64,000 bases of DNA. Source: Lycorma delicatula. Its lineage: Eukaryota > Arthropoda > Insecta > Hemiptera > Fulgoridae. Shown here piece by piece: positions 20,411 to 31,849 of this stretch. The stretch's first letter is position 1. Each line of letters opens with the position of its first letter. The stretch is from assembly GCF_047948215.1 (NCBI RefSeq), contig NC_134455.1:351135991-351199990 (forward strand), in the 5' to 3' direction. A model generated the notes under the pieces. The model made no database searches. It saw nothing but the letters and a program-made list of their open reading frames with translations, and was not told the DNA's origin. Position numbers and translations under genes: made by a program.

Positions 20411-20414
<4 letters not shown>
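19330..20414 (+). mobile_element. Helitron-like element inserted in a (TA)n tract
   Basis: The 5' end is tctcgtgtcacgatgtatgt directly after ...atata, so it begins TC at an A/T host junction, as Helitrons do. The 3' end reads gaagccgcgacggggatgctat, close to the gaagccgcg...CTAG ends of insect Helitrons, with CTAT in place of CTRR. TA repeats flank both ends, so the insertion split a microsatellite and made no target duplication. The 1.08-kb body has the 5' part of a RepHel-like gene but no helicase, so it is non-autonomous. A stem-loop before the 3' end was not established. Confidence 0.75.
19846..20199 (+). pseudogene. N-terminal fragment of a Helitron Rep/helicase gene, with a probable intron
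   Basis: Exon 2 (20008-20199) reads AAEKSNLNN, then RRMRVNRAHESEEQIAARNA, then AQRIRTGEIRRQES and REQCDERLRQNI before a stop. This is the basic, E/R/A-rich N-terminus typical of insect Helitron proteins. A tttcag acceptor (ends 20007) precedes it, and a gtaagt donor starts at 19864. Joining these puts a six-codon exon 1 (19846-19863) in frame, with ATA where the start ATG is expected. The Rep and helicase domains are absent. A different frame gives a 73-codon ORF from an ATG at 20012, which I regard as a shadow. Confidence 0.65.

Positions 20415-20442
<28 letters not shown>
20411..20442. repeat. (TA)n microsatellite, right part
   Basis: TA units directly follow the Helitron 3' end. Confidence 0.93.
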
Positions 20443-20447
<5 letters not shown>

Positions 20448-21104
20448 TATACATAAACGTGAACAAACTTTGTTCATTGCAACTTCCGTTGTAAACGAAA
20501 TTGTGGGGCAATAGCGTTAAAAGGATCAAACGAAGTTTTAGTAATGTTCAAACGGAGGAAGAGGTAAGCAGCTTTTAATAAATTATTAACTGGCTTTAAT
20601 CCCGTTAAGGGATTCATGTACTTTAAGTTTATCCAAAATTTCCAGGCGTTTCATCCATAAATCATATTTTGCTAATCTCAAATTTATTTATTTTTAATAC
20701 GTTAATTTATTTTATTATGAGAATTAAAAATATATTTTCATCATCCGATTAGAGTTTTCAGATTAGAATTAGAATTTGAAAACCTATGTAAGTTTAATAT
20801 CATCTACATAATACAATGTAATTTTGTTTAAATCTCCGTGATGAATAATTACGATTAGTCGTAGATTTAATCGTTAAAATGATATATGAGTAGAAATTAG
20901 TTATTTGATGTATCCGATAGATAATTTTTAACAGTTTATATTATCTATAAATATCATCTGCTATGCAGATCTAAAATAGCTAAAGAGGGTTTCTTGGTCT
21001 GCAGTGTAATAACACATAATGATGTGAACATTTGCAGGACAATCCTCAAAAGCTATAAAAATTAAATTTTTTATTCTGATCATTATATATAATACGTTTT
21101 ATAG
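20443..21104. other. AT-rich sequence, nothing recognised
   Basis: No coding motif and no match to the other repeats seen. Confidence 0.4.
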
Positions 21105-21478
21105 ATAACGTCAGGAACAGGAAGATGTTCTACTTCAAGGATAAAAAGAGGAACTGCTCCGACATTTCCCCGGATGGATCAAAAGAAAACGATAGTAAAT
21201 CACTGAACAGAGTAGCATCACAAAATACACAGCTAATTAATTATAAGATAAAAAATCTGATGTGTTTTAACCACATGACTTCCTTGTACGCCTATTAAAT
21301 TACATACACTTTTTATATTTTTTTGTTATAATTATTGATTTATTATTTATTGTTAAAAACATTTTACAATCAGAGGTTAATAAATATTATTATATTTAAA
21401 TTTAAAAAAAAGATAAAAAAATGGAAATGAAGTCTGATTCGAGCCGATGTGCTTTCCCCTTGTAAGAAGATCAAAAAG
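21105..21478 (-). repeat. Family A copy 3 (partial, inverted) plus adjoining repeat
   Basis: Read on the minus strand, 21478-21236 matches the 3' half of family A: acaaggggaaagcacatcgg, aatcagacttcatttcc, acaaggaagtcatgtgg, then acatcagatttttt. The neighbouring 21105-21235 matches 27345-27440 (gataaaaagaggaactgctcc against gataaagaaaggaactactcc; ctaattaattataa against caattaattataa). The two parts may belong to one element. Confidence 0.7.
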
Positions 21479-22208
21479 GATTCAAAACAGCTCTATACGC
21501 AGACGACACGGCATATTATTATGAATCCGGAAGTGTAGATTACGCGATCGAGAGACTCCAACGGCAATTGGATCTAGTAGAGCCGTGGCTCAATATGTGG
21601 AGAATCAAGGTCAACGGTGAAAAATTGGTGGCAGTGATGTTCACATACAAGACACGTGTTCCAGCCAGGCAGCTGGAAATCTCAGAAAATCCCCTTTGGG
21701 AAAACAGTCAAGTACCTGGGAGTTAGTCCTGGATAAATGGCTTACCTTAGGAGAACATGTTAAATATGTGATCCGAAGGGCAAAGGCCGTCAGGGCCTCA
21801 CTATACCCAGTACTGAACAGTGCCAGCCCATATCCACTGGCGACCAAATTGCTCATTTTTCGGCTATACCTCCTGCCGATTCTAACATACGCTTACGCGG
21901 TATGGGGAGCTTTGTTGAACAACACGCTTCAAAAGAAATTAGAAGCCGTCCAAAACATAGCGTTACGGACGATATTTGGAGCACCGTGGTTCGTCAGAAA
22001 CGTCACTCTTCGCTACGATGCGGGACTATACACCGTATCCGAGGTGGGGGTGGCGCAGGAACGCAGACTGTTCGGGAGAGCGGCCGTGTCTGAACACGGC
22101 CATCACCGGGACATCTTCCGAGAGGACCCTACTCCACAGGGTATAAGAAAACGGCCTCATGCCGTATTAAACGAACCACCGTTCGTAATTTATTATCAAA
22201 ACTCGTAG
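21479..22208 (+). pseudogene. Jockey-type RT, C-terminal part
   Basis: It begins inside the palm domain with ALYADDTAYYYES (about 21489-21527; catalytic YADD intact) and reads WRIKVNGEK near 21600. After a frameshift near 21690 a 170-codon frame (21696-22208) reads WLTLGEHV, RAKAVRASLYPVLN, RLYLLPILTYAYAVWG and ALRTIFGAPWFVRNVTLRYD, all standard Jockey C-terminal blocks. The 5' part is missing, as usual for LINE copies truncated during reverse transcription. It abuts the inverted family A fragment. I could not define the 3' UTR end or a target duplication. Confidence 0.85.
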
Positions 22209-23150
22209 AATATTTAATTCTGAAAAAATTGATGTATGCTATCATCTGATGCAGGCTACGAGAAATTATGATACTTATGGCCTCAGACTCAGACTTTATT
22301 TTTTAATACCTGTTAATAGTATTTTTAAATTATTATTTTCGTGCAAAGTATAAAAGTCTTTCTTTACTTTTTATTAATAATATTTAAGATATTTGTTTAT
22401 TTAAAAATAAATACGCTACATAAATCTTTTACAGTTTTCAATGTTTACAATTTATTTCTGTTATTACATTTTACAATTTTTATTATCATTCATGACATAT
22501 ATATTTATTTCATTTGTAATATTATTATTGAAAAAAATATTTAACATTGTATGAAAATAATACGGCCTTGCTACACATTGGAGGCATAAAACAATTTTCC
22601 AATTTTATGAAAATTTATCTTTCACATATTCCTTGGCCGTTATATTATGTTGTTTCTGGAAACAAAGCCGTGACTTAATTAGTAAGGACTACATGTTAAA
22701 AACATTTCAGCAATTCCACACTGGACGTAAATACTTCACCCATTTTTACGTTCATAAAAAGAATAAAGAAAGGACGTTAACGAATTACGAGAAATAAAAT
22801 CAGGTACATAAAAAAAATAAAACCTTTGCTCCAATCTAAGGAACATAAAAAAATTCCGCAATGAATACAGAAGTAGAATAATGTATATTTTTTAACAATA
22901 TCACTAATTAATTTGAAAAATTGCGTACATTATATATTCTAAAAGAAAATAACAGAACCATGTTTTATTAAAAAGTAGAATTTCACGGCCAGTGGAGGAT
23001 TTAGTGAGTACCATGTATGGTACTCAATGTAGTCAACCTGTTAACATATAAAAACATGAAATAATTTTAATATAACTAAATATAAGACGCATAATTACGA
23101 TTAATATTAATTGAATATGTTAAAAACATATTTAATTGAAAAAAAAAACC
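22209..23150. other. AT-rich sequence without a gene
   Basis: The first part may be 3' UTR of the Jockey copy. A stretch near 22987-23040 (ggaggatttagtgagtacc, repeated tggtactcaatg) has a local inverted repeat around ggtactc. No coding motif. Confidence 0.4.
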
Positions 23151-23245
23151 ATTCAATTTAATCAATATTTTAATATGACTGCAACCATTATTTTCTTTAA
23201 CATTTACTCATTATCTTTCAGAAGTCACGCAGTTTTGGGTGCAGT
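23151..23245 (+). repeat. Direct repeat D, copy 1
   Basis: The words aatcaatattttaatatgac and tttcagaagtcacgcag occur in the same order and spacing at 25194-25300. Class unknown. Confidence 0.75.
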
Positions 23246-23266
23246 AAATACAAAGTAAGCTGACAA

Positions 23267-24045
23267 CACATTTGTAAAACTTTTCCGGAACGCGGCTTTA
23301 GCCGCGTGACGGTGGGTTGTTCCTGATACACAGCTTACACACAACTTTATTTAAAATATTTATCAGTTTCTTTAAATATAATATTTTTTCGTTTATATAT
23401 AATTCAATAATTCTAACTAAACCGCGCGCGCAATACCGTATTTAATTCGCGCGAGTGTTGTGGTTCTAGCGGCGACGGTCCCCACTAACTAAACTAATGT
23501 AATTTTACAAGTAACATCGAAAAAATTTCGCTTGTACGGTTTTTACTCTTTAAATATTATTCTATATTTAATTTTACCGTTCACCTGTGACGTCACAACA
23601 TAGCAGACGACAACAGTATTTTTTGGGTGAGGTGCAATTTTGCAAATTTTAAGAAAAATATTATTAATTTTTAATCGTTAAGAAATGTGCCTAAGAAAAA
23701 AATAACCTTAATTAGGCGAAATCTCGAAATATTGAGGAACCTTGCTCTAACCTTCATCCCCTTGATTAAATTGAAAAATTAGTGGAATCAATGCAACATA
23801 TATAGAAGCAATGTGACCAAGTTTGGTTAAAATCGGCCATGAAGTTCTGAGGATATAGGGTGATTTAGAAGCCAACACCGAACACGAGTACATACGAACA
23901 TTAACATTCGGAAAATTTCCATCTGGTTTTTTGGGTTCCTTAGGTGTCAAAATCCAGCGAAAACCACATATGCCCAAATTGACCGATTACATTACTTTCC
24001 CTTCTAGAGTTATAGTTCTGTTATAGCGTTAGACGGGAAAGTAAA
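23267..24045 (-). repeat. Non-coding repeat family B, copy 2 (inverted)
   Basis: On the minus strand the start gives actttcccgtcta and agaagggaaagtaatgtaat. These are followed by ttgtgacgtcacaggtgaac (near 23580), a GC-rich block with gcgcgcg (near 23424) and the end hairpin with cacgcggctaaagccgcg. It lies 4.9 kb from copy 1 in the opposite orientation. Divergence by eye is substantial, with indels. Confidence 0.82.
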
Positions 24046-24059
24046 ATTAACCAAAAAAT

Positions 24060-24470
24060 AAATACAAAAATCAAAAAAGATGTTAATGAAAATTATTTGA
24101 AGAAATATTTACTGTGTGCTTTGAACGGAATCCAGAAAATTCAGAGTTTGTAAAAAAATCGTTAACTAATGTTATTTAAAAATTGATTGACAAAGTAATA
24201 TTGTTTGTGTAAAAGAAATTTTTTTAAATGTATTGTAAATAAATCTGTGGAACTCTTTTAAATGCTCTAATAATTAAAAAAAAATTACGTTTAAATCGTA
24301 ATAAAAACCTTTCTCGTAATCTGGAGTATTGTTTAATTATACGAAAACAATTCAGCCGCCTGGTTTAATAGAGGTGGATATATTTTTATTTTTTAATAAT
24401 CAGTGAACATTATTTTAGCAAAGATTCACAATCATAAATACAAAAACATTGTATAAGTTACCATTTTTGA
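24060..24470 (-). pseudogene. LINE-C fossil (RT C-terminus)
   Basis: LINE-C is my name for an old LINE that recurs in this window. The minus strand reads HLKKFLL and YYFVNQFL near 24180-24240, preceded by a YTRRLN-like block at about 24370. These correspond to the Y-x-TR ... LP..IK ... LK.fLl..yYsv.eFl ending of CR1/Rex-like RTs. Only by comparison with the other copies is it recognisable. Confidence 0.6.
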
Positions 24471-25193
24471 AAAATGCTTCTAATTTTTTGAGGAAGCCCC
24501 AAGGATGGTATTATACTTTTGACTTTATTTTTTAGGCGTAATAAATGTTTAATAATGACACGATTAGAGTTTTATTGAGGCCCTTAATATTGTAATACAC
24601 CGTTAGACACTTTAAGCTTAATCCTTTCCGAATCCATTGAAGATCAAATATTAAAAAAATCTTTCTCATTCTTATATTTTCTATAAATATTTGCATTTTT
24701 CCAATATTGTTTTTTTTAAGCTTTCTGTGTCCTATGGTATTTTCTATTAAAACATTTTTTTTCTGTTTTTTTAATAATTTCCAATCATTTAAAGAATAGT
24801 TAAAAAGTTACTGTTGAATTATTTTGTTACAAAACGCATCTAAAAAATATTTGAACAAAAACATTGACTTACACATTGTGAGAACTTACACCCAGGAAGA
24901 GAATTTTTCGAACATTCATTTATGTCATCTGATATAAATATTTCAAATAAGAAACGGATAATAAAGGTATAAATAGCAATGCCTTTATAATAGTGCAGTA
25001 GTACTGTTGAAATAATTCACTATCCCGATGATGTAATATCGAGATATTACTGCTTATTATCTATCTATCGCTTTTGAATTTATGTACACGTAACAATTGT
25101 ACTTTTTGTTAGTACAAAAGTATAAATACATTTTGGATAAATTCTGTTACATTAAGAATATTTAAAAATATACATAACTGTAAAAAAATAACT
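24471..25193. other. AT-rich sequence, possible extension of LINE-C
   Basis: The segment near 24490-24590 resembles the sequence upstream of LINE-C copies (aggaagcccc, aataaatgtttaataatga; compare 47845-48020). Nothing else recognised. Confidence 0.4.
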
Positions 25194-25300
25194 CTTCAAT
25201 TTAATCAATATTTTAATATGACTGCAATCATTATTTTCTGTAACACTTACGCATTGTCTTACTCATTACGTTTCAGAAGTCACGCAGTGTTGGGTGCGGT
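25194..25300 (+). repeat. Direct repeat D, copy 2
   Basis: It matches 23151-23245 in order and spacing of words, including ttaatatgactgcaa and cagaagtcacgcag. Confidence 0.75.
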
Positions 25301-26136
25301 TCAAAGCATGTAGCTTTCATATTTAACAGCAAGCGTATTCTGTTGGAGATCAAATGTACTATTATTTTTCTTTCCGCTCACAGTATTGTATGTTTGTAAA
25401 AATCACTTATACTTCGTTACAGTTTATTGTGATAACAGAATAGTAAATATTAAAAATTCATTTACTTGTGCAAAATTTTATTTAGAGTACTAGTATTTTA
25501 AACATGTAATTACGTATGTGCAAGTGAATTATATATTATAAAGAAAATAACAGAAATATAAGAGAATAACAGATTTTGATTCAAAATATACAAATTTTTT
25601 TGTGTTAATCATGTTTTATTGTGCAAATTCAATCATGTTAATCATGTTAATCATGAATTAACTGAATCGCTTAAAATTTTTGCTGGTTTTTCGTCAAGAT
25701 GTTTTTGTTCATAAAACCTTTTGATCAATTTAAGTATTGTAGTATTTAAATGCTGAAAAAGAGAATAATTATTAAATAATTTCAAAATATATAACCCCCC
25801 CCCCCCACAGGGCATCCAAAAGCTTACAAAATAAGGAAACACACACACAAAGTTTGGAAACCCTTAAATAATTTTTCAGTTGTTAAACATAGAAAAATGA
25901 AATTTTTAGCAATATTTTTATTTCAAAATGATACATTTTGTTTTGAGACCACCATAAATCCAAGCTACCATTAAGAAAATATAAAAAAAAAGTTAATGAA
26001 GCAGATAGGGTGTGGTACATAATTTTAAAAGACATTGAGAAACAATAATTTTGGCATAAAATTTCAGGTTGTGACAACCGTAATCAAAACGGCTGCTATT
26101 TAATGTTTTCAGAGTTAGTTTCAAAAGTGGTCTCCA
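25301..26136. other. No gene recognised
   Basis: AT-rich. A run of about 11 C lies at 25796-25806. Short frames carry no motif. Confidence 0.4.
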
Positions 26137-26150
26137 GTATCTCTTGTATA

Positions 26151-26440
26151 ACCCATCGGGTTGGTCTAGTGGTTATCATCGCGTCTTCCCAAATCAGCTG
26201 ATTTGGAAGTCGAGAGTAACAGCGTTCAAGTCCTAGTAAAGCTAGTTATATTTACACGGATTTGAATACTAGATCGTGGATACTGGTGTTCTTTTGTGGT
26301 TGGGTTTCAATTAACCACACATCTCAGGAATGGTCGAACTGAGAATGTACAAGACTACTCTTCATTTACACTCATACATATCATCCTCTGAAGAATTATC
26401 TAAACGGTAGTTACTGGAGGCTAAACAGGAAAAAAAGAGA
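26151..26440 (+). mobile_element. tRNA-derived SINE ('SINE-1'), full length
   Basis: The head acccatcgggttggtctagt begins a tRNA-like region with an A box (ttggtctagtgg) and a B box (gcgttcaagtcct), the internal RNA polymerase III promoter. The body (aaccacacatctcaggaatg) leads to an A-rich tail. A 14-bp target duplication with one mismatch flanks it (gtatctcttgtata at 26137-26150, gtatctcttatata at 26441-26454). It is the best reference copy; others are at 2567, 19129, 53718, 55925 and 60075. Confidence 0.92.
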
Positions 26441-26454
26441 GTATCTCTTATATA

Positions 26455-27600
26455 ACTACTTAAAACTACTAAATAATCTTAAAAGTGAGAGACTACTACT
26501 TGGGAGTGTATTGCAGGCCATTTTTGAAACTTGATATGAAAAATATTTCATGGTTGCGATTTTTGGACATAATCCAAAGTCTTTTACATCAAAAGTTTTT
26601 TTTTCAATGCCTTTTAAAATAACTGTCACTATTCTATCCTTTTCATTAAAAAATATTAAGTTAAAATCTTCCCGCATGGGAACCCTTTGGGAGTGTGGGG
26701 TGTAGTCTCATACTGAAAAACAGATCATTCAAGGTAGGAAGATATTCTAAGATTCATGTTTCTATGTTTAACTGTTGAAAAGTTATCTCAGGATTTCCAT
26801 TGTTTATTAACAGTTTGTTTTATGTATATAAACTATTGGGTCAAAGGTTAATCTTACCAATCAATAATAATAAAAGTTAAAAAGTAAAACAAAATGAATT
26901 TTTTATCATTATAAGTTTAATACATGACAGAGGTGTGTTCAAAGTATTATCTTTCAGTTTTTGAATTTGTGAGACATTTAACCATTGCATTAAACATTTT
27001 TTCAATAAAATTTATCCCAATTTATATAACTACTGAGTTTAGAATCGATAACTTGAGATAGTTCAAGTCATTTGGATTTGAAGAAAATATAATATCTTTG
27101 ACAGTTTTTCAGGTCAAAAATAAAGCAAGTCATTAAATTAATAAGGCCAATTTAATTATTTCTCTATGTATCCATTCAGGAAAAGTGTCTTATTGCTATA
27201 CCCTATAGGGATGGCCAATATCAAACAAATGGTTTTTTTTTAATTGGTCAGAAATAAGTAAGCAAATAAATCTTTTATTTTGATTGGTTCGTAATAATAC
27301 AAATTATATTGGTCATATCAGGAATTTGTAAGATATGCTACTCTATGGATAAAGAAAGGAACTACTCCAGGTTTTGTCTATATGCATAAAAGGAAACTAC
27401 TGTAAAAACTTGATCAGAGCACTATCATAAAATAAACAATTAATTATAAAAAAAAAAAACAGATGTGTTTAAATTCTATGTTAATCATTTAAAACACTAA
27501 GTTTGCAACTTAAAACTGAACTGAGCTATCTTGAACTGGAGTTATCTGAGTGTCATCTTTAACAGTGCTTCAGTTGTGTTATAACTACTGCTAACATCAT
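26455..27600. other. No gene recognised; short repeat near the end
   Basis: 27345-27490 matches the repeat beside family A copy 3 (21105-21260). The rest is AT-rich with no motif. Confidence 0.45.
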
Positions 27601-27704
27601 TATTGGTTTGTGTAGGAGTTGTTTGCTGGAGTGTATGTTACTACTCTCGTGAATTTTTGCCAGTTGTTAATTGTTCATACTTCAATCAGTGTAGTTTTGT
27701 TTTT

Positions 27705-28265
27705 TGCAATTGTGTTTTTCTAAAATACCTTTTTTATCAAGGAAAGGATTGCTATACTAGAAGCTTATGTGTGTTCTGCATCCTTTCAAAAAACATCATA
27801 TATTTGTAGAAAAATTTCTGAATGCCAGTACACCAGCAAAGAATAGCATACATGACTGGGTTAAAAAATGGTATATAACAGTTTCAAATGAAAAGCAAAA
27901 TAGGCAACCTTTCAGTAGGATTCCAGAGGTCGTAGCTGGAATTTCTGCTGATTTAAAAAAATCTATATGTGAGTTATCACAACAAATATTGTAAAATATA
28001 TATCTTGCTGTAAGATTCTTCTTGATTTTAATTTGAAGCCATATTGTGTAAAAACTGTGCAATTTAAGAGAGCAGGAAAACTGAAACAAAGGATAGAGTT
28101 TATTTATCAAATCCCCATGTTACTGATAAACTGAAGGTGAACATTCAACAACAAATTGATGGCACTGACATCAAAATTTAGCATCAAGAGATGCTTAATA
28201 TCATCACTCGAGCACAAAAATTCTACACTGTGCAGGGCATCCACTTCAAATATCATTTGAAAAAT
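27705..28265 (+). pseudogene. Mariner-like transposase remnant with internal deletion
   Basis: The helix-turn-helix region reads AKNSIHDWVKKW (about 27837-27872) and then FSRIPEVVAGI, the equivalent of the RNSILRWVKKW...TPENI region of mariner-like transposases. It then jumps, with little in between, to a tail reading MLNIITRAQKFY...GIHFKYHLKN (about 28192-28265), equivalent to the last 30 residues of such proteins. The whole catalytic domain is missing, so it looks like an internally deleted, non-autonomous copy. I could not find its ends. Confidence 0.6.
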
Positions 28266-28499
28266 ATTGTAAATGTAAAAACTTCTGCTAATGTAAATAT
28301 AAAATTTAATTTAATTTACATTTTTATTGTTTCACTTCTTACATAAAATGTAACATGTCACAACTGTGTTTAGTCTTTAGTAGTTTGGTTTTAAGTTACT
28401 CCTCCTTTATAAATACATGAAATAATATCAAGGTAAATGTATGAACATACTAAATATATAAAATGGATGCAAAATAAACAATTCAGAGGATATTAATTA
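28266..28499. other. AT-rich spacer
   Basis: Nothing recognised. Confidence 0.3.
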
Positions 28500-28760
28500 A
28501 AATTATTTAAAAATTAATTAGCATAGTAATATGACTAGTGTAAAAGAAAGTTATTTAATTGTACTTTAAATAAATTTGTGGAAAGATTTTTTAAATGGTT
28601 TACTAATTAAAAATGGCAACAAAGTCATAGTATTTTCTTGAAACTTAAGTATTGTTTTATGTTGTATGACACTTTCTGTTGCCTGAACAGTTCTACAGTC
28701 TGGTTTGATAGAGGTGGATAAGATTATTTTTTTAAGAATGATGATCCTTTTTTGCAAAGA
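28500..28760 (-). pseudogene. LINE-C fossil
   Basis: It shares with the copies at 24.2, 33.0 and 47.5 kb the words tggtttgatagaggtggata, ttattaaaaatggcaac-like and aataaatttgtgg. On the minus strand these fall in the last part of the RT frame. No open frame remains. Confidence 0.6.
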
Positions 28761-30399
28761 CTTCCATCATCTCTTGCATCATTTAATAGCATTCTTGAAG
28801 TTATTTTTAGGAAATCAATACAGAAAGATACCAACTATGGAATAAGTATTAATTATTGTAAAAAAATTACATGTTTAAGGTTCATTATCAAATGACATGT
28901 TTAATGACATGATTTGATAATGTTTATAAGCAATGCTACGAATTTATAAAAAACTATAAACAAGTTAGAAATAAGAAAGGTTAAAAATTAATGATATGAA
29001 AATAGAAATAATAACAAAGGAGTAAAGAAAGAAGTGAAATTGGCAGGAAAATTATAAATTATGTAGACAATACAACACAATACAATATTTTAGACAACTA
29101 ATGAGATTTGAGGATATAAATAAAAAGGAATTGCAAAAATGCAATGGCAAGATGATATAATGAATGTAGGTGGTCAAAATGGTATAACGAACACGTAACA
29201 GGATGAATTGGACAGTGATGGGAAAAGCCTATGCTCAGTAATTAGGCTTGGCTTTATTTATATTTATTTTATATATATATATATATATATTATATATGTA
29301 ATTTAGTTATTAATGGAACTTTAAATTGATTTACGGGATAGGATTATGTACTGGAAACTATAAAAATATGTAGTATATTATTGTATTTCAATAATTCAGT
29401 AAAAGCTTATTATTTATCGAAGGATTACACATTAATAAAAAATATAAACACTAACATTTTTATTAAAATAAATATCAGTTTATATGATTAATGTAAATAA
29501 ATAATATGTTTTTCCATATGAATACCTAAATAGACTTCTGTCAAAGAAATAACACTCATTTTTTGCAATCCTGTATCAAACAAGAACTGCAATATATATT
29601 TCTTTATAATTATCTAGGATTTTCATTAGATTAATGACAGTTATAGTTAATTAGATCATTCTGATGGTTTGAAGTGTCCATTAGACCTTCATATCAGTGA
29701 GCTTCAGAAATTAGGAACTACTTCACAACAAATAATAAATTCTTCAAAAAAACCCATCCTTCTTTAAAATAATTTTTAAAAAAATCTCTTTCGGCATGCT
29801 AGAAGGTGGAGCTAGATTTCACCAGTGCTAAGTAGGGGATAAAAAAGATTTCCACCTTAAAGTTTGGAAAAACTTCAAATTTAATCAATACGACAATGGC
29901 TGCATGTAAAAAAAAGTTTCACATGCTTAGCATATGACAAGCCCCATCTTCTTACAATTCCAGCAACATTTTGGTCATCCTTTGTCGTAAGGGTTGCTCA
30001 TATAAAAAATTGTTTCAGACAAAGGTTTTAATTAATGTTTACAGGACTAATGACCACTTTAAACCGATTCGATACTGTGCCTATTAAGGGAGGTATGATT
30101 TTTTGTCTTCGAAACCCCATTTTTTCTACCCTGTAGTCAATGGTTGGTGATATTAAAAAACGTTATTTTGATAAGTTTTAGGCCTTTATTCAAAAAATAG
30201 TAGGAACTTTAAACGATTTCTATATTTTACTTAAGAAAGTTGTAGTGATATTTTGTTTTTTTAAACCCCCCCCCCCCTATTTCCAACCCCATGGTCCGAT
30301 TATGCCCATCAATGCTTGTTCGAGATTTTGGGTAGTTATATTTTATGTATCAATTTGAAAGTGATTGCTGCAAAACTATGGTAGTTATTTTATACGGTA
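28761..30399. other. No gene recognised
   Basis: It contains an imperfect palindrome at 28882-28921 (cattatcaaat...atttgataatg), a short (TA)n at 29271-29292 and a run of about 13 C at 30268-30280. The stretch 29790-30350 looks like an interspersed non-coding repeat, but has no partner in this window. Confidence 0.4.
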
Positions 30400-31110
30400 G
30401 CCCATTTCTTTTTTGAGAGTTCACTTTGACTACTGCCTAAAGATTTTCAATTGGGTTTAAGTTGGGGAGTTCTCTGGCCACAAGAGCACTTTAATGATGT
30501 GTTCTTCAAAACATTTTTCCACTTTTTTGGCAGTACGGCAAGGTACCAAATCTTGTTGGAACATTCTATTGCCTTGTGGGAATTTTTTTTGAAGTTGTGT
30601 CACAATCTTTTTCTTCAAAATCTTAGTATGTCCTTCACTTTTCATCTTACTATCTACTGGAAGTAATCAACAAGGGCCTTCAAATATGAAAAAATTCCAA
30701 AAGTCTTTCTTCTGGGAATGTTGGATACGAGCTAGTGATGATGTATTTTCATCTGATGCTTTTCTAACATATGGAATTTTTTGTCACAAGAAATAAAAAT
30801 ATGACTCGGAAAACATAACATTTTTCAGTCTTCTTTGGTTCAATTAGCATGTGCTTTGGTCCATAAGAATTTATTACACATGCTGGTGTTAAAAGCTACT
30901 TTTTAGCTGGCCGATCAGCTTTCTGTTCAGCTGCAAGAAATCTGTGTCTAACAGTTGTCACATGTAAATCTGTTCCACTGGCTGCTAATTCTCAATTTAA
31001 GTCCACAGCAGATAATTTTCGATCAAGTTTACTTTTTCTCACTAATCACCAATTCTGTGTTGGAGTAGCCTTTTTTTTATGGCCACATTTGTCTTTCCTT
31101 TGAAGTGAAA
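30400..31110 (-). pseudogene. Tc1-type transposase fossil
   Basis: The minus strand reads RKLSAVDLN near 31010 and VLFSDESYFYFL (about 30790-30830; first catalytic Asp). A 62-codon frame (30645-30457) follows with MFQQDLVPCRTAKKVEKCFEE, the QQD-N-PCHTA block with the second Asp, and then LPNLNPIENL (about 30438-30468), the PDLNPIENLW block with the third. These are the three DDE blocks of Tc1 transposases in order. Frames are broken between them. No terminal repeats were identified. Confidence 0.8.
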
Positions 31111-31849
31111 AGGAAACAGTTTCTTTAAATTGTTTTTAAATAGACCAACATACACCAACAAATGTTTTAAAATAGACCAACACTACATTCAGAAGCTATT
31201 TGTCATTTGGTCATACTGGTATCCTCAGAAAGAGAAACTTTCTTGGAGTTATGTCCATTATTTTTTATTTAAGGCAAACAGAAAAAAAACATGAAAATAT
31301 AATTTTTTAATAAAAAATGAAATTAACTAACTTCCTTCCACAAAACACTATCTATAACATGAAAATTGCTAAATAACCAAAGAACAATAACCTCTTACTA
31401 CATAGAAAACTTAAAGAGACAAATATTTTTACAAAATTTGTATGATTTGATTAATATATTTTTTTATATATGTTCTGCTTATTTGAGGAAATTTGTAAGG
31501 GTTGACAGTTGTTTGTTGTGATTGTATGTGTTCTCTGTAACTGTAGCAACACGGTTGGTTTAACATGTGTTTGGTCTACTCAGTTTTATAATATATACAG
31601 TTACCACAGATTTTTATTTATATACTCTAAGATTATTACATTTATTACTGTATGATTTGTTAGTATGTTAATAAAATTTTTCTATGATAAACAAACACCA
31701 TTCTCAATGTTTTTCCAGAATGAGTATATATTGCTGTTGGCTTACTTAGCTGATGTAATTTTGCATTTAAATGACTTGAATGTGAATTTATAAAGACATG
31801 ATAAAAAGATTTTATTAATAACAAAGTTCTTGCTTTAATTAACAGTCTT
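31111..31849. other. No gene recognised
   Basis: A short direct repeat (aatagaccaacatacacc / aatagaccaacactac) lies near 31139-31190. The remainder is AT-rich. Confidence 0.4.

Noticed and set aside
25796..25806. C homopolymers here and at 30268-30280 and 53077-53090
   Set aside because: No associated feature. Lengths of such runs are unreliable in sequencing.
26153..26232. tRNA-like sequence with A and B boxes (also at 32560, 53945, 60310)
   Set aside because: Each is the head of a SINE with an attached body, tail and target duplication. No free-standing tRNA gene with proper stems was seen.
30060..30360. Possible terminal repeat of the Tc1 fossil
   Set aside because: No inverted partner found upstream of 31110.
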